Part shown: piece after piece, positions 21,823 through 42,253 of the stretch
Layout: each line of letters starts with the position of its first letter
How positions within the stretch are numbered: position 1 is the stretch's first letter
Assembly (NCBI GenBank): GCA_002104895.1
Contig: MCFG01000171.1
Span: 1 to 64,000, forward strand
Source: Anaeromyces robustus
Taxonomy: Eukaryota; Neocallimastigomycota; Neocallimastigomycetes; Neocallimastigales; Neocallimastigaceae
Reading direction: 5' to 3'
DNA: 64,000 bases
Notes under the pieces: generated by a model
Databases searched by the model: none
Told to the model about the DNA's origin: nothing
The model's input: the letters and a program-made list of their open reading frames with translations, nothing else
Made by a program: the position numbers and the translations under genes

Positions 21823-24800
21823 TTATTCATCATTTTCATTAAAAAGAAAAGCTTTTTCATTCATATATTTATTTAATAATTTTAAATTTTCGATAAGGAG
21901 TGTTTTTTTATTAGCATCAGTTACTAATTAAATTATGTTTTTAAAATATAAATTATTAGATTATTAAATATTGATATTTAAAATATTATTATTTATTATT
22001 CCACTAAAATTAATTATTTAACTTTAATAATTCTAATTTTTAATAAATTTCATTTTTTACCTTTTTCTTTATCCTTTTTTAGCATAATATTTATAATATT
22101 TATAATTGTTTGTAAATATATTAAATCATTAGAATTATTTGATATTAATAACAATTCTTGGGAAAAGGATTCATATAACATATCAAAATGTTCTTTATGT
22201 TTACGTGCAAAGTCTTTCAAACTATGATATATTATGTAACACATTATATAATTTTAATTAAATGTTTTTAAGTTTTAAGAATATATGGTTTAATTAATAT
22301 AAAAAAAAAAAACCTCCATAATTCTAATAGCATATGAGTAATTAGAATAAAATTATAATTTGATTTTTTGCTTTCTTTTTTCAAATTTATTATATCTCCA
22401 GATATAGTATGTATAGATGCATATGTCCTATCAAGTAAATTACGAAGTCCTACTAATGAAACGGGTATTTTATCTTTGTAATGCAATAGAAGTTTCTTTT
22501 GAATTACTTTATATTGAAGAGTTTTATTTATTAAAGTATCACTAAGTGCATTAAATTTTATTTGTTTCTTTTTTTTTTTTTCAAAAAAAATGATAATAAA
22601 ACATTGTTAAAATATAAAATAATATAAATGTAAAATATATTAAAATTAATTTTTATAAAAAAAAATAATTATATATTTTGTAGAATATAATACCCACTTC
22701 AATGATATCGTCAAAATATGGTATATAATCATTAAATTCAAATGATTCTTGATAAGATATTACAAGATCTTCTGTTATATAATTACTAATAAATCATTAG
22801 TAATTATTTTATAAATTATTTATTTTATAAATTATTTAAAAAATGTACCTGGATATTTTTTCTATTCTCTTTTTTAAGTCTATTAACAATAGATATATTG
22901 CTTCTAAATAATTAGAAGATATTCTATATCTCCCTTTTTTAATTATTTTAGTTTTTTATTATTACCATTTATTAAATTTTTTGATTATATTAATATACCT
23001 CTTCTAGTTGACCCATTTATTGTTGCATTCATTTTATTCCAATACTTGAAACCGACAATATTTTTATTCATATATTTTGGAATTACTCCTTCAGTAGGAC
23101 AAATATCTAATATTAAATATTTTTTCAAAAAATAAAAATATTTAGTAAATATATTATTTTTTTTAATTTTTTATTAAATTTCAAATACCTTTATAAATAT
23201 CTGATAATAATACAGCTGGTAGATTAGTCTCTATTGTTAACTTAATTAATATCACAATAATTTTAATACTATGTATAAATATATTTAATTTATATATAAT
23301 TTTAAATTTACTTTATACTTATTCTCTTTTGATGGTGATACCAATTCACCACATATTATAATAGGAAATTTAAATGAACAATTTACCGTTTGTATTTCAT
23401 CTGTAAAAATAATAATAATAATAAATAATTGATAAATGATTACATAAATAATTTGATAATAATTTAATAACTTATATCAATAATAAGATATAAATAAAAA
23501 GTTGATAAATATAAATAAAAACTATATTTATCAGTTTAAGATTATATTTTTAAGTAGATATATTCTTTAATTGCATACCTGAATTAGGTAAAGAATACAT
23601 TAATGAAGCTTGACAATCCAAATTGCATGGAATATAATCTTTAACGTAAAATACAACTGGTACTATTGTTGTTCCATTTGCTTTTTTATTTTAAAATAAC
23701 AAATAATGTATATAATTATTAATTAGCATTATATATTACAAATATTTCATAATTATTGAGTTATCATTTATTTTATTTACACAATGTTTCTATAATTTGA
23801 CATGGTTTAGTTGCTATGATTGGTTCTGCTGGAGAAACTAATAGTTTTATATTTAAAATTGAAAAGTTTACTGAATTTTTTATTTCAAATTCAACAGTAT
23901 ATGACGGAGATATTGAATCATCTGGAATGTTACTCTAATTATTTAAAAGATTTAAAAATTCATATTTAATTATTGCTTTTAAATTTCTTTAATTAAAAAT
24001 AGAATAATATTTACTTTTGAATTATTTAATGTTGTTGGAACATTAACACGAACAGAAATTACTGATTTTTCCTTTTTTTCATATTCATCTTAATTAAAAA
24101 TTAATTATATTTGTAATTTTTTATATTATATATAATTAGTATATTTTAGAAAATAAATATATTTATTATATATATAATAATGGTCAATATAAAAAATAGT
24201 GACTAAGTAAAAAAAATTACTTTTTGTATATCTTTCTATCAATTCTTTTAAATCTCTCATTTCATTTTCCATCTCCTTATAATCTTTATTTATTTCAATT
24301 TGTTGAATTGGTGTTGTATATATATTTGTTCCTAAGTAGCATACTTCTACTTGTCCGTTTATATTTAATGTAATAATCATTCCAGGAATATTGCTAAATT
24401 ATAGTAAATGTATTATGTAAGTATTATTTTAAACATCTAAATAAAAATATTATAATCACTTTTATTATGGTTTTTATTGATTACTTTATTTTTGCTACAG
24501 CAATATTGACTATTTTTTTTTCTAATTTTGCAGTCCAAACTAATTTATGTGAACTGTAGATAAGTAAATGGTTTGATGCTGTTACAACGATGAGGTTTTC
24601 TCTCAATAATTGGTCATCTATTATATAAAAATATTAAAACGTGCCGATAAAAGAAACTTTAAATATATAGTAATAATACCTTTATACACTGGATATAAAT
24701 AAAAATTCGTTGGAGTGCTATCAAGCTTTAATGATGAGAGAAGTTCACCTTTATGTGAAATAAAAAATAAAGATGTTGAACCTATATCATATTATATTTT

Positions 24801-26191
24801 TAACAATTAATACAGGTATATCTCTTTTTGTCAATAATAAATAAAAGGAAGTTGACTGAGAATATTTACCTAAAGCAATTAATTTTGGTCCTTCTTGGTT
24901 TTTTTCATATTTTTTAGATGCGCATATATCTGATATATGCTCTCCAATTAAACAAGTCCAGAGTACCTTATTATTTTTACATGATAAATTATTATATAAA
25001 TTATAATATTATATATACATATTTTAAATAAAATTAGTAAATAATTTATTCATGCTATAAACATTTAAAAATTTTTAAATATTAATTAAATTTGTTTACT
25101 TGAGGTTCTAATGTACTTTGTTTATATGATGAAACATATTTTTGAGTTTTTTGTTTTTGTTGTTTTTCTTCAGTAACCGAAACAAATTTTAGACACATAA
25201 GTTGAAATGATAATGTATTAATTAAAAATGCATCATTGTATGCAATGTATTTAATAGGATAATACATTAAAGCATTTGGAAGATTTTTTTCAAAATATAT
25301 TTCATTACCATCAATAAAAATTATATTTCCATTAAATAATTGAATGCATATCAATGCTTTTTCTAATAATTATTTATAAAACAATTAATATATAATATAT
25401 AAAATATAAAATGTATGTATATATAAATTTTTTAATTTACCACAATTGAAAAAATTATCATAGAAAAAAGATATTGCTTTTGATGGAAGAATAACAGAAC
25501 TTATTTTTTTTATATCAAATTGTAATCCATGTATATCTAAACCTTCTGTCACTATTATTATAATTATTATTATTATTATAAAAATGTTAATTTATTGATA
25601 ATATATATATATATATTTTTTTTTTTTAAATATTTTTAGTTTCCTTATATTTTATTATATATATATACCTATAACTGAATAATAACATAATTCATCCGGA
25701 TGTAAAATTGCGAGAACTTTTTCATTTGTACTATTGTTTTTCATATATTAATGTTTTATTATTTAATTAAAAGAGCTAACAAAAATTTTGATTTATATAA
25801 ATTAAAAAAAAAAAAAAATCATTACTTTAAAAAATCGGAAAAGCCAAGATTAAGTATTGGTTGCTCTAATTTTTTTTCTAATTGTAAATCATGAGGTACA
25901 AACTCATGACCATGAGGACAATAAATACGTAGAATTCCTTCAAAACATCCTGTTATTATACTTACTTATTATTTATTTAATTTAAACAAATTAATGAAAA
26001 TTAAATAATATTATTATGAAATTTATACATAATAATCATCATATATCATTATTTGAATTACATGGTTCATTTTCAACTAATTCTGCCAATATCATTCCAC
26101 CATTTAAATAAAAATTATTAATAAATTTTTTATCTTCATCATCATCTGAATTAGGTAATGGTTGCTGCCAAAATTTATTCAGTCTAAACAT
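21823..26191 (-). CDS. BBS9: BBSome subunit BBS9/PTHB1 (about 20 exons)
   Basis: Subunit of the BBSome, the coat that carries membrane cargo in cilia and flagella. The first exon is 26191-26062 (MFRLNKFW start) and the second about 25964-25826; the last ends at 21823. Joined exons read as one protein of roughly 850 residues. Recognisable PTHB1 blocks in order: GCFEGILRIYCPHG (first beta-propeller strand), KVLAILHPDELCYYSV, ALICIQLFNGNIIF, NLIVVTASNHLLIYSS, GMIITLNINGQVEVCYLG followed by an EMENEMRDLKELIERYTK helix, then the Ig-like/GAE and platform strands (VNCSFKFPIIICGE, RYRISSNYLEAIYLLL) and C-terminal helices (LLDRTYASIHTISGDI, HMLLELW). Order and spacing match animal PTHB1, with a beta-propeller at the N-terminus. 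Most introns are 60-200 bp. The splice at the short donor near 22316 (GTTTTT) is the least certain. Its presence fits a flagellated-zoospore fungus. Confidence 0.9.
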
Positions 26192-26572
26192 TTTACATAA
26201 ATTAATATTATATGCCTTTTATTTAATATTATAATTCTTTTTTCTAATATAGTTAGGTTATCTAAAATAATATTAAATATATAGAAATATAGAAATATAT
26301 AAAGCTAAACAAACAGAACAATAAAATTAAGATGTTACTATTAATATACAGGATTTGATTATATTTCTGTAATATTATAGGTCTGAGTTTAAATAGTAAT
26401 AATTTTTTATTTATTATTATATTTATTCATTTATTTATTATTAATTTATTTACTACATATTTATTTATTTGTTCATTATTTTAATTAAAATTAATAAATT
26501 AATCCGCATAGTACAAGTATTACATTTATTGGTCTTATTTAAAAATATATTTTTTAAATTGAAAGAAATAAA
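26192..26572. other. Divergent spacer between BBS9 and cytochrome b5-like gene
   Basis: About 380 bp of AT-rich DNA with the 5' ends of two divergent genes on either side. I see no specific promoter motif. Confidence 0.6.
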
Positions 26573-27736
26573 ATGGAAAAACAGAATTTTAATAATAAAA
26601 CTAATGATACAGAAGAAAAAAAAAAATTAAAAAAAAAATATAACAATAAAAATCATTCTGTTATTTCTACTTTTTTTAAATTATTACTTCATGGAGTAAT
26701 ATTTTATTTTTCGGCATCTTATTTAATTACAAATACTTTTTCATGGGGAAAGAAATTTCCAAATTGGAGAAGATATATTCCTGTATTATTAACTTTTTAA
26801 TAGGATTTATTTTTTTAGTTTATTTTTTATGTGTATTAATTGTTTATATATTCATATTAATTTTTAAAAATTGGTATATCTATAATATGTAATATAATTT
26901 TTATAATAATAATATAAATAGAGAAAAGAACTAACATTTACTGAAAAAGAATTAGCTGAATATGACGGAACTGATCCTAGTAAACCAATATATCTTTCAT
27001 GCAAGTAATTATTTATACTAAAAAAAATACTAAATAAAACAAAATAAAATAAAAAAAAAAAAAAAAAAAAATTCACTGAATAAATTTGTTTTGATTTTTT
27101 TTAATTAGAGGAAATGTTTATGATGTTACTAAAGGAGCTCATTTTTATGGAGTATATATATATTAATATATATTAATATTTTTTTTTCAACTCTTTTATA
27201 TTATTTTAATAAATAATTAAATATACAATAATATAATATTAATAAAAGCCTGGTGCAGGCTATCATCTTTTTGCTGGTAGAGATTCTTCAAGAGCATTGG
27301 CCACAGGTTGTTTAACTGATGAAAAACATTGGACTCATGATTTGCGTGGATTAGACGAAAATCAATTATCTGTATTGATATGATTATTTTTATTTTATTT
27401 ATATCTAATTTAATTAAAAATATTTTTATTAATATAAATGAGAAAGAATAAAAGAATCAAATAACAAATATATATGTAATTAAATAATGTATAAATTTAT
27501 TTATTTTTATTTATTTTTTATTTTTTATTTTATAGATAATTGATTCTTGGGATAAATTTTGGAAAAATAATAACCAATATTTTTATGTTGGAAAATTAAT
27601 TTATGATCCTATCGATCCAAATACCGAACCACCCGAAGACTGTGAAATAGCTAAAAAAGCTAAAAAAAGATTACAAGAAAATAAAGAATTTGGAAAAGAT
27701 CCAAGTTTAAGTAATTTGATTGGAAGCTTTATGTAA
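26573..27736 (+). CDS. Membrane-anchored cytochrome b5-fold protein, Dap1/PGRMC family
   Basis: Five exons, 26573-26782, 26922-27004, 27109-27151, 27249-27371 and 27536-27736, give 219 residues. A basic N-terminus is followed by one membrane segment (about residues 34-53, FFKLLLHGVIFYFSASYLI). Then comes a cytochrome b5-like domain with the family signature LTFTEKELAEYDGTDPSKP, KGNVYDVTKGAHFYGPGAGY, HLFAGRDSSRALATG and a WxKFWxxNxQYFYVGKL end. The PGAGYHLFAGRDSSRAL block is diagnostic for the membrane-associated progesterone-receptor/Dap1 group, which binds haem through a tyrosine and supports sterol-synthesis P450s elsewhere. Anaerobic fungi have little or no oxygen-dependent sterol synthesis, so the role here may differ; that is inference. 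The C-terminal tail is charged. Confidence 0.9.
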
Positions 27737-27847
27737 TAGTTTTAATTGAAGGATTTTCTTGTTAAAAGGATTTAATACTTCAATATCCAACTTCCATCAA
27801 TAAGGAAATGCAATATTGTAATAATAATAATAATGTTAATAATAAAA

Positions 27848-27906
<59 letters not shown>

Positions 27907-29749
27907 ATATATAAATAAAATAGATAATAATTAAAATAAATATATTATATAATAAAAAAATAAATAAATTAAATATTATAAATAATATATATAATAAATA
28001 ATATATAATAATATATTATTTATAATATAAATAGTTTTGTTATTATCTTTTAACAGATATTCTGTAAAATTTTTAGAAAAAAAATGCTATTAAATTCAAA
28101 TTTTTGTTTTTTCAATGTGTTCTTTATTTTTATTGAAAATAATTTTATAACATTTATTATAATCATTTTCGTATTAAGATATATAATAATATATTATAAA
28201 TATATATATATTGTATTAATAATATATATATTGTATTAATAATATAAAAATAGTTTTTTAAATATAATTGAACTATAAACTTATAAATAGAAGAGATTTC
28301 TAAATCCAATATACAAAAACTTTAAATATGAATTATAGTTTTTATTATTAAAATTGGAGAAAAATTTTTTAATTATATTAGATTATATAAAATATATTAA
28401 ATAAATTATATAGTATTTAGAAAAAATCTCTATTATATAGTAATGAGTATTACAGTTTGGTCTTTTATATAATAATTAATCATAACATTATTCATTAATA
28501 TTGTATAAATATTTATATAGGTATATCATATTTTCTATTTCATGTTGAAAATAATATTAAAAATATATTTTATTAATTAATATTATAACAAATTTTATTA
28601 AAAATATAATAAATATATATATATATTAAGTTATATTTTTTTAAAAAATATTATTAAATAATAACTTATTTATATTTTATTTTTTTAAAAAAAAATTATT
28701 AAATAATAATTTGAAATAATATTTTCATTAATATTGTACAGTACATTGATCTTCTGAGTCGGTTAAAGCGTTAGAATTATAACGTATTAAGAATTTACCT
28801 TTATTCTTTATAATAATATATATTTTTAAAGTTGGATAATAATAAAATTATTATCATAAATAAAATTATTTAAAAAAATTATTTAACTATTATATAATAT
28901 TATTTTATAATATAATAGTTAAATCATAAAGAAAAATAATAAATAATAGAATTTAAATATAAATAAAAAATTCTAATAAATAAAAATAAATATATAAATA
29001 AAAATAAAACGTATAGCATAAAAAATAACAATAAAACGAATATAATATATAAAAAATAATAAAAAAAGATAAATTATTTATAACTAAACAGTAAAATAAT
29101 AAAATAATAAAATAATAAAATAATAATATAATAATATAATAAAATATAAAATAATAAAATAATATATTATACAGTAAATGAATTAATTTATATATGTAAA
29201 AATATTATATAATAGAAAAATAATTTTTGTTATGAAAAAAATATTATATCATTATTATATTTTATTTGTATATAATATAGAAAAACTTATTGCATAAAAT
29301 AATATCAGTATCATTAGAAATCTATATATATTTCATTTCATCTTCATCGGTTTTTTTTATATAAAAATAAAAAACAGTTATGAGAATTTATTACATTTTA
29401 TATGAATTGTATTTAAATCAACTATTACATAATACACAATTAAAAAAAGAAAGATATTACTTTTTGTCAATTTAAATATATAAATATATTAATTTTATAT
29501 TCTGAAAAAAAAAAAATTAAACTGAAAAAAGGATTTGAAAATTAAATTCATATATCTGTTAAATATTGTAATAGACAGATAATAAAGAATCGAAAAAACA
29601 ATCAAAATAATAATATAAATATTATAAATATTTTTATTATTTAATTTCTTTATTAATTTCAAAAAAAATTTAATTTGATTTATCAATTTCATTTAATTTT
29701 ATATATTTCGAGGGTGTGAAATATCACCCACTTATTTTTATTAATAATT
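27737..29749. other. AT-rich intergenic region before the adenylyl cyclase
   Basis: Contains an AAAT array at about 27840-27908, AT-only palindromic texture, a CAAATAAT/AAAATAAT-type tandem at 29095-29160, and one locally GC-richer patch near 28750-28790 resembling a tRNA fragment (listed separately). No coding gene is supported. Confidence 0.65.
28751..28790 (+). pseudogene. Degenerate tRNA-like fragment
   Basis: The words GAGTCGGTTAAAGCGTTAGA and ATTATAACGTATTAAG resemble the D-arm (box A) and anticodon arm of a eukaryotic class II or Ile-type tRNA. The D-stem does not pair well, no box B (GGTTCRANNCC) follows within 100 bp, and no acceptor stem can be drawn. I call it a truncated or decayed tRNA copy, with low certainty. 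Confidence 0.35.
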
Positions 29750-36950
<7,201 letters not shown>

Positions 36951-37624
36951 AACTCACCAATACCTAGTAAAAATAATTAAATATTATAATTATATTTAAA
37001 TACATTTTCTATATATTTAGAAACTATTTATATATTATATATATATAATATATATATATATTTAATTAAATTTTCTTATTTCATTTTTTTAATCACAACA
37101 ATTTTTTTTTATTTTATAAATGAATAAATCATGTTAATTCTATTATATAATTACTATCAATGAAAAAAAAAAAATGAATACAACCAAAAAAAAAAAAAAA
37201 AGAATATAACCAAAAAGGTTTATAAAATTAAAAACTTTTTTATATACTTCATAAAAATGAAACCCGATAAATGCAAATTAATACATTTATTAAATAAACA
37301 TATATTAAATAAAATATATTACTGACGTATATATTTATTTAAAGAATAAAATAATAAACAATTTTTTTTATTTTAATTATTATTATTATTTTTTTTTTTA
37401 AATTTTTTTTTTTATTTATTTTATTTTTTATTTTTATTTGTATTTTTATTTTTATTTATTTTATTCATTTAATTTCATGAGAGACAAAATGTTATAATGA
37501 AATTATATTTATTATTCTTTAAAAAAGAATACTACATTTTTATTATTATTATTAATTATTAATTATTTGATTATATTAGCTTTAAAGTTCAGTACTTTAT
37601 TTAATTCATAAATTTTAAAAGACT
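36951..37624. other. AT-rich spacer between convergent genes
   Basis: Lies between the cyclase (+) and the Sec2/Rabin8-like gene (-) 3' ends. Two short related A-rich words (ATACAACCAAAAA / ATATAACCAAAAA) occur near 37176-37215. No gene is seen. Confidence 0.65.
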
Positions 37625-39241
37625 TTAATATAAACTTGTATTAACACCATAATCCTTCCCAACTAAGCCAGATTTTGCCCAATACATTCTTTCTCGAATT
37701 CTTAATAAATCACCAAAAATGTTATGGCAGTATTCTGTTGGCTTTTCGTTGGCTTTATTTTCTCTTAAATTAGTTCTTATAAATTTGATATATCCATAAT
37801 AATCATAAGCACTTAATAATCTTTCTTTACAATATTTGCAAACATAAGTGTTTTGGGATTGATTTTTATCACTAGTTTGAAGTTCTTTATCTTCTTCATC
37901 CATATAACAAATATTAAGTGGTAATTGTAAATTACTTCTTAAACATAATGCACATGAGACGTTATTTTTATTTTTATTTTCTTTATCTTCTTTATCTTCT
38001 TTATTTTCATTATTTGAATCTGAATTATCTGGGTATTCATATATATTCTTTATTATTAAGGTGTTTTCTTTGCAAGCTTTAACTATTCTTCTAACACAAT
38101 TATAATGTGATAATTTTGTAGTAATAGTAATTAAATTTGGATTTACTGGTTGGAAATCAAGGCATGGTTCAACCTCTTCAGAAACACATTTCTTTGTGAA
38201 TTTGGAATGTTCTATAATATCGTATTGTTTATATTTTATAAAGTTATATAATTCAGTATAAAATGGATTTTTATTATCAAAGTATAATTCTCTATTAAAT
38301 GTTTGATAAGCATATGTTTGATATGATGAGTCTTTTGAAGGACTCTCAACATTTAATATAGAATTAAGTGGAGAAAATGGTGAAGCTGATAATATTTCAT
38401 TTACATTGCTTAATTTTCTTGTTCTAACCGTAATTTTTTTCTTATTATCATCTTCATTTTGTTCTTCAACATTTTCACTATTATTTTCCGATGAATTATT
38501 TAATATAGTTGATACATCAGAATCAGCGTCATTTAATTTATTAGCACTATTCTGTATATATACTTTTAATGTTTTATTTTCTTCCATTAAAGCTTGTATA
38601 ATTTGATCTTTTTCATCAATAATTGATTTAAGTTTTTTAATTTGTTTTTCCTTTTCAAAATTTTCTTTTCTTTCACAAGCAACCATAGATTGAGCTTCTT
38701 CAAAAAGCTTTACTGTTAAATCTTCTGTTTCTTGTACTAAAGCAGAATGGGAAGTTTCAAGTTCAGAACGTCTTTCAACTTCTTCTAATAAACGTCTATT
38801 CAATACATCAACTGTATTTTCTAAATCTTTCATTTTTATTATAATACTTGCATCATTTGTAACTACTGGATTTTCTGTTGATGTAAAAGTTTTACCACCA
38901 GTTTGTATTGATGAAGTTGTAGTAGTTGTAGTAGTTGTAGTAGTGCTATAAGTAAGTCCTGGATTACTTTTTGCTGAATCATTAGATTTATTTTCTAATG
39001 CTTTTTCAAGATTTCCTATTCTATTAACTGCATCATGTAATTTTTTTGATAAAACTTCAATATCAACTTTTAATCTTTCATTATCTTCCTTTAATTTTTC
39101 TTTTTCTAATGAATTTTCATTGTCAATTACATTATTATTCTCATTTTGAGATTCTGATATTTTTTCTTCTGAATTATTGTTTACTGAAGAAATTGAATTT
39201 TCTTCATTATTATTTATCGAAATATTATCGGCCTTTAACAT
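37625..39241 (-). CDS. Rab guanine-nucleotide exchange factor, Sec2/Rabin8 type
   Basis: Single exon, 538 residues, starting MLKADNIS. Residues about 40-90 and 130-235 are coiled coil. The second contains the Sec2 GEF signature LTVKLFEEAQSMVACERKEN, in which the LFEEAxxMV core contacts the Rab. An acidic, Asn-rich linker follows. The C-terminal third resembles the Rabin8/Sec2 C-terminal domain, with a Cys pair CALCLRS and a second pair CKYCKE about 40 residues later (a likely zinc site), then a YYGYIKFIRTNLR helix and MYWAKSGL near the end. Members activate Sec4/Rab8 for secretion and, in flagellates, for ciliary membrane delivery. In animals Rabin8 acts with the BBSome, a subunit of which (BBS9) is encoded 12 kb away. 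A Thr run at about residues 105-113 is low complexity. Confidence 0.88.
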   Translation of the reverse strand: MLKADNISINNNEENSISSVNNNSEEKISESQNENNNVIDNENSLEKEKLKEDNERLKVDIEVLSKKLHDAVNRIGNLEKALENKSNDSAKSNPGLTYSTTTTTTTTTTSSIQTGGKTFTSTENPVVTNDASIIIKMKDLENTVDVLNRRLLEEVERRSELETSHSALVQETEDLTVKLFEEAQSMVACERKENFEKEKQIKKLKSIIDEKDQIIQALMEENKTLKVYIQNSANKLNDADSDVSTILNNSSENNSENVEEQNEDDNKKKITVRTRKLSNVNEILSASPFSPLNSILNVESPSKDSSYQTYAYQTFNRELYFDNKNPFYTELYNFIKYKQYDIIEHSKFTKKCVSEEVEPCLDFQPVNPNLITITTKLSHYNCVRRIVKACKENTLIIKNIYEYPDNSDSNNENKEDKEDKENKNKNNVSCALCLRSNLQLPLNICYMDEEDKELQTSDKNQSQNTYVCKYCKERLLSAYDYYGYIKFIRTNLRENKANEKPTEYCHNIFGDLLRIRERMYWAKSGLVGKDYGVNTSLY

Positions 39242-40822
39242 CGTTTATATTACTTAATATAAAAATAATAATAATAAAATAAAGATATTCTATAATATAA
39301 ATGTAAAATTTTTTTAAATATTATAATTAAAATAAAAAATAATTAATTTATAATATTTTATTAATTTTTTATCAAGTATATAACAACTATCTTTTAATTA
39401 ATTAATTATTATAATTAATAAAAATGTATTTATAATTCTATAAATAAATTAAAAAAAAAATAAATTATATTAAAATTATATAAGTCTATAATAATTATAA
39501 TAATAAAGAACTAATCTATACTATATTTACTATTTATATAATTAAAAAATATATATATTATATGATAAAGTATAAAATATGATAAAAATAATATAAAATA
39601 TATATATATTAAAATTAATGATTTTGAAATTGAAATCTAAAAAAAAATAGAATGTTGTTTTCTTGCTTTGTTTTTTTTCTTTTTTTACTTTTTTGCTTTT
39701 TTTTTTGGTTTTATTATTAATTTTTTGAATTATAAAAATATATATTTTTAAATATTAATTATTATTCCTTTAATTGTTATAAAAAAAAGTCAATTACCCT
39801 TTTTATTTATTTTTACTCTTTGAATATTTATTATTTATATATCTCGTAATAGAAAAAACGAAAGTAAAAAGTAAAGAATAAATAATAGGAAAAAAATTTA
39901 CTAAATATAAATAATTAGTATTTATTTATTATAATTAATAATTATTATTAATTATTACTAATATTTAATATTTATATTATAATTATTTATAATAATATAA
40001 TATTATTATATAAGATATTGTGACTCCTAACAAATAAATTGAAAACAGTGGTTTATATTGAACTTTAATTGATATAGTTTTTTAAATTACATATATTGTA
40101 ATATACTTTTAATATATGTATTAAAATTTTAATAAATTTAATGGTAACACAAACCCAATAAAAAAAGTAAATTTTTTTAAAAAACGAAGAATAAAAGAAG
40201 TTCCACAAATAAAAAACCTGTTTCAATAGTATAGATTATCATATTTTTACCCTAAGATAATAATATAATATAGGAATATAAGTCATAGTAATTATAAATA
40301 ATTTATATTAATAAATAATAATAAAGGTAAATAATTATGCATAATATAATAATATGTGGAAATTTATAATAACAATAATTTAATATAATAAATAATAATA
40401 AAAATTTTAAATATATTATTTTTAATGACTTACTTTATAATCACAATCCTTTCTATGATAGTATAATATTATCTTTTTTAAAAAGTTCCTTAAAACTTCT
40501 CAATAATTCACACATCAAGTGAAAATTAAAAATCCTTATTTTTTAATTTTATGTAATTATTTATAATTTTTAAATATTGTGTGTTTAATGTATTTAATAC
40601 GTATTTAGTATTCGCACATATAATTTTTAATAACATACATCAATAATTGCTATTTAATTGTCTAATAAAATTTATTAAAAAAACATAAAAATAATACATC
40701 ACGTGTTTATATGGAATACGTTTAAAAAAGTATCTTTCATTTTAAGTTTTATTGGATCATACCAAGTATATCATTTAACATATGAAATAAATTTGAGAAT
40801 ATGATATTGTTTCAATCCTCTC

Positions 40823-40900
<78 letters not shown>

Positions 40901-40996
40901 TAATCATTAATAAATATAATTAATAAAATAATAATAAGAATAATAAGAATAAGAATAATAATAAGAATAATAAGAATAAAAATAAGAATAAGATTA

Positions 40997-41059
<63 letters not shown>

Positions 41060-41343
41060 TTAAAAAGTAATAATAGTGAAGAAATTATGTATGTATAAAT
41101 AACTACATAAAATAATAAAATAATAATAGTAAATAACATTTTAAATTAAGTAGTAAAAAATAAATATATATATTTTAATATTATTAATTTCTTTAAAAAA
41201 TAGTTCAGAAGTATTAATTTATCTGCATTAAATTATAAACATATGAAAAATCAGATAAATCAATATAATTGAATTAACAATATTAATAATAATAAAAAAA
41301 TAATAAAATTTGAAAAAATAAAACATCTATAAAAGATATCGTC
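39242..41343. other. AT-rich divergent intergenic region with AAT arrays
   Basis: Separates the 5' ends of the Sec2-like gene (-) and the ubiquitin-protease gene (+). It has AAT arrays at about 40828-40900 and 41000-41056, with AATAAG-type variants at 40925-41000. The patch 40430-40760 has slightly higher GC, but I can build no gene or RNA from it. Confidence 0.6.
40828..41056. repeat. Compound AAT / AATAAG microsatellite
   Basis: Two AAT runs flank about 75 bp of AATAAG-type variant repeats, suggesting an old array being replaced from both ends by pure AAT units. Confidence 0.85.
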
Positions 41344-41846
41344 ATGGTACACGGTATCGAAAGTATAAGATATATAAGTTTGTATGATATTAAAAGATTC
41401 ATGGAATCAATGAATGAAAATCAAGTTTTTAAATACAGTGTTGGTATAATATCAATAGTATTATGTATTGGAATTGTTAATTATCATTATTACAATCGTA
41501 ATAATGGAGAAATTAAAACTAAAAAAAGAAAGAGAGGAAAAGAAAAAAATAAACATAATAAAGATGGTAATGGTAAGACCACAAGAAGTTATTAATATAT
41601 ATATATTTATGGATTAATTTATAAAAAAATTTCACATTTTTAATTTAAAAAAATTAAAAAAAATAAATTATTCTAATTTGAATATATTAATTTATTATTA
41701 TTGATAACATAAATTTAATCATATTCATAGTTCCATTTTTCCCTCCTGGATTAACAAATATGGGAAATACATGTTTTATGAATTCAGTTTTACAAGTATG
41801 TATAATAACATATTTAAAATGAATGGTAATTTTTATAAATTATAAA

Positions 41847-41882
<36 letters not shown>

Positions 41883-42206
41883 GAAGTCTTTGTCTTCTTT
41901 ACCAAGCTTTTTAATTTATTTACAATATGAGCAATATATTAAATTATTAGTAACTGAGAAAGAAGAAGATAGTTCAATATCAAAATCTTTAGTTGATGTA
42001 ACAGCAAGTAAGATATTAATTAAATAAAATTTAATTGTTATTATAAAAAAATTCATAATATTAAAAAGAATAATGTTATCTTATTCTTTATAGAACTTAA
42101 TAATACTAAAGGAGGTATAAGATCATTTAGACCTTCTAATTTTCATAATTCATTAACAAGAGGTGCTTCAAAAAGATTGACATATTTCGATCAACAGGTA
42201 TACATT

Positions 42207-42253
<47 letters not shown>

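Noticed and set aside
29495-29692. Minus-strand 65-residue Ile/Phe/Asn frame
   Set aside because: Pure AT-bias frame with no start context, domain or neighbours; no splice continuation.
40900-41139. Minus-strand 79-residue Ile-rich frame
   Set aside because: Translation of the compound AAT/AATAAG microsatellite.
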